This document shows positions 45,185 through 52,829 of a stretch of DNA of 64,000 nucleotides, one piece after another. Origin of the DNA: Sinorhizobium sp. RAC02 (GTDB taxonomy: Bacteria > Pseudomonadota > Alphaproteobacteria > Rhizobiales > Rhizobiaceae); NCBI RefSeq assembly GCF_001713395.1, contig NZ_CP016450.1, positions 4,022,501 to 4,086,500 of the forward strand, given 5' to 3'. How positions within the stretch are numbered: position 1 is the stretch's first letter; every line of letters starts with the position of its first letter. The notes beneath the pieces were generated by a model that was not told the origin of the DNA, searched no databases, and was given only the letters and a program-made list of their open reading frames with translations. A program made the translations under genes and the position numbers.

Positions 45185-45262
45185 AGGCCACCCGAAGGTG
45201 GCCTAGGCTGTTGGCAGGTGCCGCAAACTCCAAAACGCAAAAGGGCCACCCGAAGGTGACCC
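45185..45262 (-). terminator. Tandem hairpins, terminator of the pgk transcript
   Basis: Two similar hairpins with CGAA/TTCG loops: 45185-45204 (perfect 8-bp stem AGGCCACC/GGTGGCCT) and 45243-45262 (GGGCCACC/GGTGACCC, one mismatch). The second is followed on the minus strand by UUUUGCGUUUU and would end the pgk-small ORF transcript. Confidence 0.7.
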
Positions 45263-45317
45263 CCATGAGGTTTGGTCCGGCGTGGACCCGGGCCTTTGGG
45301 CCCGCAGGAAGGTGGGG

Positions 45318-45392
45318 TCAGAACGAGGGCTGCCTCGTTTCATTCACCACAATTCCCATGCCCGAAGCCAAGACCGAAATCTCATTAGACAT
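45318..45392 (-). CDS. Candidate 24-residue small protein downstream of pgk
   Basis: MSNEISVLASGMGIVVNETR and four more residues, then TGA. A very strong ribosome site (AGGAAGGTG, 45398-45406) lies 5 bases before the ATG. The exact complement of this site follows the stop codon (45306-45314), so the mRNA could hide its own ribosome site. It is 77 bp past the pgk stop codon on the same strand. It could be a real peptide, a regulatory uORF or chance. Confidence 0.5.
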   Translation of the reverse strand: MSNEISVLASGMGIVVNETRQPSF

Positions 45393-45469
45393 TGGATCAC
45401 CTTCCTTTCTGTTCGTTGATACTGATCAGAAATGTAGGCGATCCGTGGCCGGACGCAAGTCCTTTTGTA

Positions 45470-46669
45470 TTATTTCTGCTGGTGCAGGATTTCGACGCCC
45501 GGCAGTGGCTTGCCTTCCATCCATTCCAGGAACGCGCCACCGGCGGTCGAGACATAGGAGAAATCGTCCGCAACGCCGGCATGGTTGAGGGCTGCAACCG
45601 TGTCGCCGCCACCGGCGACGGAGACCAGTTTGCCTTCCTTGGTGCGGGCGGCGGCATGCTTGGCAGCCGACACCGTGGCCGTGTCGAAGGGGGCGATTTC
45701 GAAGGCGCCGAGCGGGCCGTTCCAGACGAGGGTCGTGGCGCGCGAGATCCAGGCGTTGACCGCCTCGATCGTCTTCGGGCCGACGTCGAGCATCATCGCG
45801 TCAGCCGGGATGGCGTTGACGTCGACCACTTCGTTTTCGGCATTCGCCTTGAATTCGCGGGCGACGACGCCGTCTTCCGGCAGCACGATGGCGCAGGCGG
45901 CAGTCGCCGCCTCGATCATGATCTGCTTGGCGGTGTCGGCAAGATCATGCTCGCAGAGCGACTTGCCGACATTGGTGCCGCGGGCGGCGAGGAAAGTGTT
46001 CGCCATGCCGCCGCCGATGACCAGCGCGTCGACGCGCTTCACGAGGTTCATCAAAAGGTCGATCTTGGTGGAGACCTTGGCGCCGCCGACGATCGCGACG
46101 ACGGGGCGAACCGGGTTGCCGAGGCCTTTTTCCAGGGCTTCAAGCTCGGCCTGCATGGTGCGGCCGGCATAGGCGGGCAGGAGGTGGGCAAGGCCTTCGG
46201 TCGAGGCATGGGCGCGGTGCGCGGCGGAAAAGGCGTCGTTGACATAGATGTCGCCATTGGCGGCAAGTGCTGCGGTGAAATCCGGGTTGTTCTTCTCTTC
46301 GCCCTTGTGGAAGCGGGTGTTTTCGAGAAGCAGGATATCGCCATCCTGCAGGGGGGCGATGGCGGCCGCAGCCGGCTCGCCGATGCAGTCGGAGGCAAAG
46401 TGTACTTTCTTGCCCAGGACCTCGTTCACGGCGGGAAGAATCTGCTCCAGCGACATGTCGGCGACGACGGCGCCCTGTGGGCGGCCGAAATGGGCAAGCA
46501 GGATGACCTTGGCGCCCTTCTTCGACAGTTCAAGAATGGTCGGGGCGACGCGCTCGATGCGGGTTGCGTCCGTCACCTTGCCGTCCTTGACCGGCACGTT
46601 GAGATCGACGCGGACGAGCACGCGCTTGCCGGTGATGTCGGTGAGGTTGTCGAGGGTCTTGAAGGTCAT
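45470..46669 (-). CDS. pgk: Phosphoglycerate kinase
   Basis: Transfers phosphate between 1,3-bisphosphoglycerate and ADP. The 399-residue length is normal. Seen are [19 protein letters not shown], the [10 protein letters not shown] motif, [14 protein letters not shown] and the C-terminal [13 protein letters not shown]. The start at 46669 is where similarity begins and has GGAGC upstream. Third in the cluster tkt-gap-pgk on the minus strand. Confidence 0.97.
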   Translation of the reverse strand: MTFKTLDNLTDITGKRVLVRVDLNVPVKDGKVTDATRIERVAPTILELSKKGAKVILLAHFGRPQGAVVADMSLEQILPAVNEVLGKKVHFASDCIGEPAAAAIAPLQDGDILLLENTRFHKGEEKNNPDFTAALAANGDIYVNDAFSAAHRAHASTEGLAHLLPAYAGRTMQAELEALEKGLGNPVRPVVAIVGGAKVSTKIDLLMNLVKRVDALVIGGGMANTFLAARGTNVGKSLCEHDLADTAKQIMIEAATAACAIVLPEDGVVAREFKANAENEVVDVNAIPADAMMLDVGPKTIEAVNAWISRATTLVWNGPLGAFEIAPFDTATVSAAKHAAARTKEGKLVSVAGGGDTVAALNHAGVADDFSYVSTAGGAFLEWMEGKPLPGVEILHQQK

Positions 46670-46702
46670 GGCGCGGCTCCGAAAGTCTGGTGTCTGGTCA
46701 AG

Positions 46703-46735
46703 AAAAAACACCCGGACATCGCTGCCCGGGTGTTT
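46703..46735 (-). terminator. Terminator-like hairpin between gap and pgk
   Basis: A 10-bp stem AAACACCCGG (46706-46715) with CCGGGTGTTT (46726-46735), followed on the minus strand by UUUUUUCUU. It lies 11 bp after the gap stop codon. It may stop part of the transcripts so pgk is made at a lower level, or protect the 3' end of gap mRNA. Confidence 0.75.
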
Positions 46736-46746
46736 CGCATTTTTGC

Positions 46747-47748
46747 TTAGATCAGCTTGCCGAGGGCAACAGCCGTGTCGGACATGCGGTTCGAGAAGCC
46801 CCATTCGTTGTCGTACCAGGACAGGATGCGAACGAGGTTGCCGTCGAGAACCTTGGTCTGGTCGGCAGCGAAGTTCGAGGAGTGGCTGTCGTGGTTGAAG
46901 TCGATCGAGACGAGCGGGCCCGTGACGTAGTCGAGGATGCCCTTGAGTTCGCCTTCGGCGGCGGCCTTGATAGCAGCGTTGACTTCGTCGGCCGTGACAT
47001 TGCGCGACGGCACGAACTTCAGGTCGACGACCGAGACGTTCGGGGTCGGAACGCGGATAGCCGAACCGTCGAGCTTGCCGGCGAGTTGCGGCAGCACGAG
47101 GCCGACGGCCTTGGCAGCGCCCGTCGAGGTCGGGATCATGGACAGGGCTGCGGCGCGGGCGCGGTACAGGTCCTTGTGCATGGTGTCGAGCGTCGGCTGG
47201 TCACCCGTGTAGGAGTGGATCGTGGTCATGTAGCCCTTCTCGATGCCGAAGGCCTTGTCGAGAATGTAGGCGACCGGCGCCAGGCAGTTCGTCGTGCACG
47301 ACGCGTTCGAGATGACCAGGTCGTCCTTGGTCAGCGTGTTGTGGTTGACGCCGAAGACGATCGTCTTGTCGGCATTGTCGCACGGTGCGGAGACGATGAC
47401 GCGCTTGGAGCCGTTGGCGAGATGGGCGCCAGCCTTTTCCTTCGTCGTGAACAGGCCGGTGCATTCGAGCGCGATATCGACATCGCTCCACGGCAGTTCC
47501 TTGGGGTCGCGGATAGCGGTGACGCGGATCGGGCCGCGGCCGACGTCGATCGTGTCGCCGGAAACGGTGACGGTGCCGGGGAACTTGCCGTGGACGGAAT
47601 CGTAGCGAACGAGATGCGCGTTGGTCTCGACCGGGCCGAGGTCGTTGACCGCGACGACTTCGATGTCGGTGCGACCGGACTCGACGATGGCGCGGAGCAC
47701 GTTACGGCCGATGCGGCCAAAACCGTTGATGGCAACTTTCACAGTCAT
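46747..47748 (-). CDS. gap: Glyceraldehyde-3-phosphate dehydrogenase, type I
   Basis: NAD(P)-dependent oxidation of glyceraldehyde-3-phosphate. A 333-residue protein with the Rossmann start [19 protein letters not shown], the active-site Cys in [18 protein letters not shown], and the C-terminal [13 protein letters not shown]. It is second in the tkt-gap-pgk cluster, as in many alphaproteobacteria where this arrangement serves glycolysis and gluconeogenesis. Confidence 0.97.
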   Translation of the reverse strand: MTVKVAINGFGRIGRNVLRAIVESGRTDIEVVAVNDLGPVETNAHLVRYDSVHGKFPGTVTVSGDTIDVGRGPIRVTAIRDPKELPWSDVDIALECTGLFTTKEKAGAHLANGSKRVIVSAPCDNADKTIVFGVNHNTLTKDDLVISNASCTTNCLAPVAYILDKAFGIEKGYMTTIHSYTGDQPTLDTMHKDLYRARAAALSMIPTSTGAAKAVGLVLPQLAGKLDGSAIRVPTPNVSVVDLKFVPSRNVTADEVNAAIKAAAEGELKGILDYVTGPLVSIDFNHDSHSSNFAADQTKVLDGNLVRILSWYDNEWGFSNRMSDTAVALGKLI

Positions 47749-47819
47749 GTGGGGTCTCTCCCTATGGATAATCTCTAGGCGACGTCAGGGCGCGACGGGA
47801 GGCCGCGCCCGACAGACAA

Positions 47820-49802
47820 TCAGGCGAGCTTGGCTTCCGCCGCGGCGACGACAGCTTCCGGCGTGATGCCAAAATGCTTGTAGAGTTCCTTGTAGGGACC
47901 CGAGGCGCCGAAGGAGGACATGCCGACGAAGATGCCGTCCGAACCGATGAAGTGATCCCAGCCCTGGCGGATGCCGGCTTCGACGGCGATCTTGACCGGC
48001 GAATTGCCGATGACGGCCTGCTGGTAGGCTTCCGGCTGCTCGGCGAAGAGCTCGACGCAGGGAACGGAAACCACGCGGGTCGAGATGCCCTTGGCCGACA
48101 GCGCCTGCTGGGCCTTCACCGCGATCTCGATTTCCGAGCCGGAGGCGAAGATCGTGACCTTGGCGTCGCTTGCCGAGACGAGGTCGTAGGCACCACGCGC
48201 CGAAAGGTTTTCTTCCTCGTATTCCAGGCGCACCGGCATCAGGTTCTGGCGGGTGAGCGCAATCGCCGACGGGCGGTTATGGCTCTCGAGCGCCAGCTGC
48301 CAGCACTCCGCCGTTTCCGTGGCGTCGGCCGGGCGGAAGACGAGCAGGTTCGGGATGGCGCGCAGCGCCGCCATGTGCTCGACCGGCTGGTGCGTCGGGC
48401 CGTCTTCACCAAGACCGATGGAATCGTGCGTCAGGACGTGGATGACGCGGATGCCCATGAGCGCAGCGAGGCGGATCGATGGACGGCAATAGTCCGAGAA
48501 GATCAGGAAGCCGCCGGAGTAGGGGATGAGGCCGCCATGCAGCGCCATGCCGTTCATGGCGGCAGCCATGCCGTGCTCGCGAACACCGTAGTGGATGTAA
48601 CGACCCGAGAAGTCGGTCGGCGTGATCGACTTGGTCTGGCTCGTCTTGGTGTTGTTCGAGCCGGTCAGGTCGGCCGAGCCGCCGATCGTTTCGAGCAGCA
48701 CGCCGTTGATGACTTCCAGCGCGTCCTCGGAGGCCTTGCGGGTCGCCGGGTTCGGCTTGGTTTCGGCAAGTTTCTTCTTGTAGGCGGAGATGGCCGAATC
48801 CAGGCCGCTTTCGAGATCACCGGCGAAGCGGCGAACGAACTGTGCCTTCTTCTCGGCTTCCGTCTTTTCGAGGCGGGCGTCCCATTCCTTGTGGGCCTTG
48901 GTGGAGCGAAGACCGGCGAGGCGCCAGGCGTCGAGCACGTCGGACGGTACCACGAAGGCTTCCGATTCCCAGTTCAGCGCCTTGCGGGTGGCGGCGATTT
49001 CTTCCGCACCGAGCGGCGAACCGTGCACCTTGTGCGTGCCGGCCTTGTTCGGCGCGCCGAAACCGATCGTCGTCTTGCAGGCGATCAGGGTCGGCTTGTC
49101 GGATTTCTGGGCTTCTTCGATGGCGGCAGCGATCGCTTCCGGATCATGACCGTCGACGGCGATGGTGTGCCAGTGCGAGGCGCGGAAGCGGGCGTGCTGG
49201 TCAGTCGAGTCGGCAATCGAGATCGGGCCGTCGATCGAGATGTTGTTGTCGTCCCAGAACACGATCAGCTTGTTGAGCTTCAGGTGGCCGGCGAGCGAGA
49301 GTGCTTCCTGGCTGATACCCTCCATGAGGCAGCCGTCACCCACGATGGCGTAGGTGTAATGCTCCATCAGGTCGGCGCCGAACTCGTCGCGCAGCTTGCG
49401 CTCGGCAATCGCCATGCCGACGGCATTGGCAATGCCCTGTCCGAGCGGACCGGTGGTCGTCTCGATGCCGGCGGCGTGGCCGTATTCCGGGTGACCCGCG
49501 GTGCGCGCGCCGAGCTGGCGGAAATTCTTGATCTCGTCGATCGTGATGTCCTCGTAGCCCGTCAGATAGAGCAGCGAGTAGAGGAGCATCGAGCCGTGGC
49601 CGGCCGACAGCACGAAGCGGTCGCGGTTCGGCCAGGACGGCGTCTTCGGATCGAAGGAGAGAAAGCGGGTGAAAAGAACCGTTGCGATGTCTGCTGCGCC
49701 CATGGGCAGGCCGGGGTGACCGGAGTTCGCCTTTTCCACGGCATCCATGGAAAGGAAGCGAATTGCGTTCGCCATCCGGTCGTGTTTTTCGCGAGAGATC
49801 AT
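47820..49802 (-). CDS. tkt: Transketolase
   Basis: A TPP enzyme that moves two-carbon units in the pentose phosphate pathway. The 660-residue length is normal. Seen are [17 protein letters not shown], the TPP motif [19 protein letters not shown], and [21 protein letters not shown] in the pyrimidine domain. The start at 49802 gives the family N-terminus [23 protein letters not shown] hairpin (47788-47810) sits in the 71-bp gap before gap. Confidence 0.97.
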   Translation of the reverse strand: MISREKHDRMANAIRFLSMDAVEKANSGHPGLPMGAADIATVLFTRFLSFDPKTPSWPNRDRFVLSAGHGSMLLYSLLYLTGYEDITIDEIKNFRQLGARTAGHPEYGHAAGIETTTGPLGQGIANAVGMAIAERKLRDEFGADLMEHYTYAIVGDGCLMEGISQEALSLAGHLKLNKLIVFWDDNNISIDGPISIADSTDQHARFRASHWHTIAVDGHDPEAIAAAIEEAQKSDKPTLIACKTTIGFGAPNKAGTHKVHGSPLGAEEIAATRKALNWESEAFVVPSDVLDAWRLAGLRSTKAHKEWDARLEKTEAEKKAQFVRRFAGDLESGLDSAISAYKKKLAETKPNPATRKASEDALEVINGVLLETIGGSADLTGSNNTKTSQTKSITPTDFSGRYIHYGVREHGMAAAMNGMALHGGLIPYSGGFLIFSDYCRPSIRLAALMGIRVIHVLTHDSIGLGEDGPTHQPVEHMAALRAIPNLLVFRPADATETAECWQLALESHNRPSAIALTRQNLMPVRLEYEEENLSARGAYDLVSASDAKVTIFASGSEIEIAVKAQQALSAKGISTRVVSVPCVELFAEQPEAYQQAVIGNSPVKIAVEAGIRQGWDHFIGSDGIFVGMSSFGASGPYKELYKHFGITPEAVVAAAEAKLA

Positions 49803-50131
49803 GACTGTTCCGTATTCTTCGGAGTGTTGGGCCCGATGCCTTTTGGAGCATCGGTTAGGAAGCGGGAGACACATAGCAGGTGCGCCGTCGGAGTCAACGA
49901 ATTCGGCCGTTTTTCCGGCCTTTGCGGGCCAATTCCGGCCGCTTTTTTAGTGTTTTCTACCCCGTGCGGCCGGTCGATTTCACAACCGATTTAAGCGCTG
50001 ATCCACAGCGGCTTTCCGGCGCCTGGCGGCCTGCTGTTGACGCTGCCGCCCGCAGTTGAATACTGTCAAGGCGAGAGAACCGGCGTTGGCGGCGGCGATT
50101 CGCGTATTTTGAGAGTGCCGGTGAAGGCTTT
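49803..50131. other. Intergenic region between tkt and the DUF4164 gene
   Basis: A 329-bp stretch without a convincing gene. On the tkt side there is a leader hairpin CGATGC/GCATCG (49834-49839 with 49848-49853). At 49924-49948 a GC-rich stem followed by six T looks like a plus-strand terminator with no gene upstream, so it could end an unannotated transcript. The last 60 bp before 50132 should hold the promoter of the divergent small gene. Confidence 0.35.
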
Positions 50132-50404
50132 ATGACGAACGGGGAAACAGTCAGGGCGGCGATCGAGGAGCTGCGCAGAGCGATCAGCACCCTCGACAAT
50201 GCGCTCGACATGCGCTTTGACCGCGAGCGTGACCATGGCGAGGTTGAGGGCGAGGTTCGTCGCGTCAACACCGACCGGTCGCGGCTTGCCCAGGAACTGG
50301 ATCAATCCGAATTCCGCGCCAACCGTCTGGAGGAGGTCAACCGCGAGGTCTCTCGGCGGCTTGTCACGGCCATGGAAACGATCCGGGCCGTGCTCGACCG
50401 TTAG
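50132..50404 (+). CDS. DUF4164 family protein
   Basis: A 90-residue charged coiled-coil protein: AAIEELRRAISTLDNALDMR then VNTDRSRLAQELDQSEFRAN. The pattern is typical of DUF4164 proteins found upstream of zapA in rhizobia. The function is unknown; proximity to zapA suggests a link to cell division, which is only inference. The stop codon overlaps a palindromic repeat. Confidence 0.85.
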   Translation: MTNGETVRAAIEELRRAISTLDNALDMRFDRERDHGEVEGEVRRVNTDRSRLAQELDQSEFRANRLEEVNREVSRRLVTAMETIRAVLDR

Positions 50405-50466
50405 AGCAATTCCAGAAAAGTGCGGGCTACGTGGTTTTTCGTCCGAATTGCGTCAAACCAGAGCGT
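50402..50466. repeat. Dispersed rhizobial intergenic palindromic repeat, copy 2
   Basis: GCAATTC (50406-50412) pairs with GAATTGC (50445-50451), and GAAAA (50415-50419) with TTTTC (50436-50440). The sequence TAGAGCAATTCC and its mirror resemble copy 1 at 23262-23329. It begins at the stop codon of DUF4164 and separates it from zapA. Confidence 0.6.
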
Positions 50467-50501
50467 CAACCGCCCGCTTTCCCGCAATCAGGATATTTCG
50501 C

Positions 50502-50873
50502 ATGGCACAGGTAACCGTACAGATCGATGGCAAGGCCTATCGCATGGCCTGCGAGGAGGGGCAGGAGGCGCATCTTGAAGAGCTTGCCGCCGGCTTCGAT
50601 CGGTATGTCGTGCACCTGAAAGAGCAATTCGGCGAGATCGGCGATCTTCGGCTTACCGTCATGGCCGGCATCATGGTGATGGACGAGCTGAACGAGGCCA
50701 ACCGCCGCCTGACCAAGCTGGAAAAGGAAGCCGAGGAGCTGCGCAAGGGGCGGGAAGGCGTGATCGACGAGGTTGCCAAGAGCGAGGATGTGATCGCCCA
50801 GGCGCTTGGCGAGCTGACCAGCCAGATCCAGGGCATGGCGGCAAAACTTTCCGGCAAGCCGCCGGTCAACTGA
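50502..50873 (+). CDS. zapA: Cell division protein ZapA
   Basis: A 123-residue protein that binds and cross-links FtsZ filaments. The ZapA globular head is VTVQIDGKAYRMACEEGQEA and HLEELAAGFDRYV; a long C-terminal coiled coil follows (about residues 55-110). The start at 50502 gives the family N-terminus. Its position directly before the 6S RNA gene is the classical order in many proteobacteria. Confidence 0.95.
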   Translation: MAQVTVQIDGKAYRMACEEGQEAHLEELAAGFDRYVVHLKEQFGEIGDLRLTVMAGIMVMDELNEANRRLTKLEKEAEELRKGREGVIDEVAKSEDVIAQALGELTSQIQGMAAKLSGKPPVN

Positions 50874-50923
50874 ACCTTAGGATTGCCACTGGCGAAGACG
50901 CCGGTTTCATCCTATATATCGGA

Positions 50924-51080
50924 TGCGGTCTGCGCTTCTCGACAGGAACCACAATCCCTGGGGCCATACTCGATCCAAAGGGAGCTGTCCCTGACCTGGC
51001 CCGTGGGCTGGGTCACACGGTGCCCACCTACGTTTGTAGGCACCCAGGATCGTAAATCTCCATCGGTTGCGCGGATCGTA
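50924..51080 (+). ncRNA. ssrS: 6S RNA
   Basis: A regulatory RNA that binds sigma70-RNA polymerase by mimicking an open promoter. Evidence: it lies right after zapA; a closing stem of 10 pairs (CGGTCTGCGC 50926-50935 with GCGCGGATCG 51069-51078, two G-U pairs) delimits about 155 nt; the internal arms (GTGGGCTGGGTCACACGGTGC and CTACGTTTGTAGGCACC regions) look like known alphaproteobacterial 6S arms. A -10-like CTATAT at 50912-50917 lies upstream. Its 3' portion is repeated at 53445-53549, which marks an insertion. The exact ends are approximate. Confidence 0.8.
50975..51079 (+). repeat. 105-bp direct repeat, left copy (attL-like)
   Basis: The 3' part of ssrS, identical over 105 bp to 53445-53549. 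Just upstream, 3 of the preceding 12 bases differ between copies. This copy completes the 6S RNA with its 5' half and closing stem. It is followed by the foreign-looking segment. Confidence 0.95.
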
Positions 51081-51123
51081 CTTTTTTCCCTTAGATTTCA
51101 ATGATTTCGACTGAACACTAGAC

Positions 51124-51153
51124 TTTGACACCGATTTTCACACCGGTGTCAAA
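51124..51153. promoter_or_regulatory. Inverted repeat upstream of the integrase fragment
   Basis: TTTGACACCG (51124-51133) and CGGTGTCAAA (51144-51153) form a perfect 10-bp inverted repeat with a 10-bp spacer, 16 bp before the ATG of the integrase-like ORF. It could be an operator or a recombinase arm site. Confidence 0.5.
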
Positions 51154-51169
51154 ATTGACTGGTCGAAAC

Positions 51170-51475
51170 ATGGCAAATCAGTACCGTCTTTATCAGCACC
51201 CGAACGGCTACTTTTATCATCGGGTCAAAGTCCCCTCCGACATTCATTTGATTTACGGCAAGCGAATTGAGCAACGGTCTCTCGGTACGCGTGATTTCCG
51301 GGAAGCACTTCGCCGCCTGCCCGCCATCGTCGTTGAGGTTGACCGCCTTTTCTCCGCTCTTCGGCTAGAGCATGCGGAGCGGCTAATAGGTGACGCAGGG
51401 GATGCGGGCGAAACGAAGCCGGTCGCGATTAATTTAAAGAGAGTCGCGGGGCATTTGCCCGGGCGATTGAATTAG
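51170..51475 (+). pseudogene. Truncated tyrosine integrase (DUF6538-like N-terminus)
   Basis: A 101-residue ORF beginning MANQYRLYQHPNGYFYHRVK, then VPSDIHLIYGKRIEQRSLGT and RDFREALRRLPAI. This is the pattern of the N-terminal domain (strand-rich 'YLYRR...VPxDL...GKRExxxSL...EAxRR') of phage-type integrases with DUF6538. The catalytic C-terminal domain (R...HxxR...Y) is absent; the frame ends at 51475 with unrelated sequence. It probably is a remnant left by deletion. Confidence 0.6.
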
Positions 51476-51639
51476 AAAGGCGAGTGCTTCCGGTCGCGAA
51501 CTGAGTCAACCGACCGTTCGACATGTCAAAGTTAATAGTGGCAATGGGACAACGAGCGTATCTTTCGCGGATAGGCATCATTTGAGCGCACCATAGCATT
51601 CATAAAAGCGCTCATGTTTTCGCCGTGAAGGAGACTTCT

Positions 51640-51855
51640 ATGCGCTCCACTCAATTTGAGCCTGAAGAGTTGAATTCTGTGAAACTAATATACGATGATA
51701 TCGTGGCGCAGGGCTGGTTTGACACAAGCGAGGACGCGCGCTCGTCGTTTGCTCGGTATCTAATCGACACCTATTCCATGGGTCATATTGAGCCGACACG
51801 GTTCCGTAAAATCGTGGAATTCTCAGCACGGGCCCATTACAGCCGTTCGAGATAA
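51640..51855 (+). CDS. Small protein of unknown function in the island
   Basis: A 71-residue soluble protein with MRSTQFEPEELNSVKLIYDD, DTSEDARSSFARYLIDTYSM and FRKIVEFSARAHYS. GAAGGAGA lies 5 bases before the ATG, and a terminator follows at 51879-51912, so it looks expressed. I do not recognise the family with certainty; similar small proteins occur in rhizobial accessory DNA. It has no membrane segment. Confidence 0.65.
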   Translation: MRSTQFEPEELNSVKLIYDDIVAQGWFDTSEDARSSFARYLIDTYSMGHIEPTRFRKIVEFSARAHYSRSR

Positions 51856-51974
51856 ATCCACATCCGGGGGTGGATGCAGGGACTCGGTGTCGTGATGATG
51901 CCGGGTCCCTTTTCGTACCATTGTCGGGACGCGCCAAGCGCTACGCGGATGGCGAGATACGCAAAGTTGCTCAT
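51837..51974 (-). CDS. Candidate 45-residue small protein, antisense to the terminator
   Basis: The minus-strand ORF begins MSNFAYLAIRVALGASRQWY and ends IYLERL. It has a good ribosome site, GAGGTGAT, 2 bases before the ATG (51972-51974). It overlaps the end of the 51640 gene and its terminator on the other strand. There are no recognised relatives. It may be real or chance. Confidence 0.35.
   Translation of the reverse strand: MSNFAYLAIRVALGASRQWYEKGPGIITTPSPCIHPRMWIYLERL
51879..51912 (+). terminator. Terminator of the 51640 gene
   Basis: A 9-position stem GGGACTCGG (51879-51887) with CCGGGTCCC (51901-51909), one G-U pair, followed by TTTT. It lies 24 bp past the stop codon. Confidence 0.8.
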
Positions 51975-52376
51975 ACATCACCTCATCGGACATCGGTTGC
52001 AAAACACCCTACGAAATACATTGAATTGCAATCGGTATAGCTGATTAGACGTACGGTACTGTACTCCCTCCAAATGGGGTAAAACGGTACAAAAGTTCGT
52101 GAATTGGACTGTAAATGTTCCGTGTTTCACGTTGAGGTTTAGCGAAATCGAATGTACTCGCTCAGCTTTGTTCTTCCATGCACGACAAATACTAGTCGCG
52201 ATGCGTCAAGGGCGTAGGTTCGATCATAGTCGGTGCTATCTAATGCTTGTCGCCGACAATCTCGATTTTAACTCACTCGATATGACTATGCCGTCATCCT
52301 TGTCCATTGAGTAGTAAATGCTAATGTTCTGTCGCAGTCGGCATGCCCCTGATTACCCCTGTAGCTCGACTGTGAG
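51975..52376. other. AT-rich island segment without clear gene
   Basis: About 400 bp, visibly richer in A and T than the flanking chromosome. A 71-codon frame opened by GTG at 52099 lacks a ribosome site and is not supported. There are several GTAC-containing short repeats around 52050-52090. A strong terminator closes the stretch at 52377, suggesting that something is transcribed here, perhaps an RNA. Confidence 0.4.
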
Positions 52377-52408
52377 AAGGACCCGGCTCCGCTAAGCCGG
52401 GTCCTTTT
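52377..52408 (+). terminator. Strong terminator without obvious upstream gene
   Basis: An 11-bp perfect stem (52377-52387 with 52396-52406) with an eight-base loop; the T-run is part of the stem end and beyond. The stem sequence GGACCCGGC resembles the one at 51879, so the two terminators may be related. Confidence 0.85.
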
Positions 52409-52421
52409 CGTTCGACACACG

Positions 52422-52447
52422 CTAATATAAGCGTCTAATATAAGCGT
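52422..52447 (+). repeat. Two tandem copies of a 13-bp unit
   Basis: CTAATATAAGCGT occurs twice without gap (52422-52434 and 52435-52447), about 85 bp before the start of the first paralogue. It is AT-rich in a GC-rich genome and could be a regulator or host-factor site. Confidence 0.8.
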
Positions 52448-52530
52448 ATGGTTGTGCCACCGGTTGCCGATCCAACGGGCGCGACCATGAGAGCTTGACA
52501 TCTTTCGCCCCAATTTTACGAGGCGAAGCT

Positions 52531-52734
52531 ATGTCGCGTAGGTCTGTTGTCCTTTTCGCAGAAAACAAGGAGTGGTCGGTCATCGTCATTGAAGACGGTG
52601 GCGAGTCCCGTCATCCCTTCCGATTTCACAAGCACGCAGCCAGTTTTGCTGATGGGCAGCGCATGCGGCTCGGTTTCTCGCATATCGATTTCGCGGCGTG
52701 CGGTAACGCAAATGTGCCGGTCGCAGCAAGATAG
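52531..52734 (+). CDS. Small protein, first of a tandem paralogous pair
   Basis: A 67-residue protein. MSRRSVVLFAENKEWSVIVI is a strand-rich N-terminus; then GESRHPFRFHKHAASFADGQ leads to RMRLGF. GAGGCGAAG precedes the ATG at 52531. It shares 24 of 45 aligned residues with the 52830 ORF, including SVV-F-EN--W-V-V and FAD-QRMRL. There is no signal or membrane segment. I recognise similar short proteins in rhizobial accessory DNA, but no function is known. Confidence 0.7.
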   Translation: MSRRSVVLFAENKEWSVIVIEDGGESRHPFRFHKHAASFADGQRMRLGFSHIDFAACGNANVPVAAR

Positions 52735-52761
52735 TTTAACAGGTCCAAATGGGGGACACCT

Positions 52762-52814
52762 GCAAGCGGCGGCATTGTTTTGAGTAGCTGCCGCTTGCTC
52801 TTCCCGCTCAAAAC
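52762..52814 (+). promoter_or_regulatory. Interleaved inverted repeats between the paralogues
   Basis: GCAAGCGGC (52762-52770) pairs with GCCGCTTGC (52790-52798). GTTTTGAG (52777-52784) pairs with CTCAAAAC (52807-52814). The second repeat starts in the loop of the first and ends after it, so the RNA would form a pseudoknot or switch between two stems. It lies just before the start of the second paralogue at 52830. Confidence 0.6.
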
Positions 52815-52829
52815 CTTGGGGTCGAACCG

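Noticed and set aside
47874..49994. 700-codon plus-strand open frame opposite transketolase
   Set aside because: A shadow frame of tkt. There are no recognisable domains or ribosome site, while transketolase motifs run along the whole opposite strand.
52099..52314. 71-codon GTG-started frame in the island
   Set aside because: There is no ribosome site before the GTG, no recognisable pattern and unusual residue use. The segment is described as non-coding instead.
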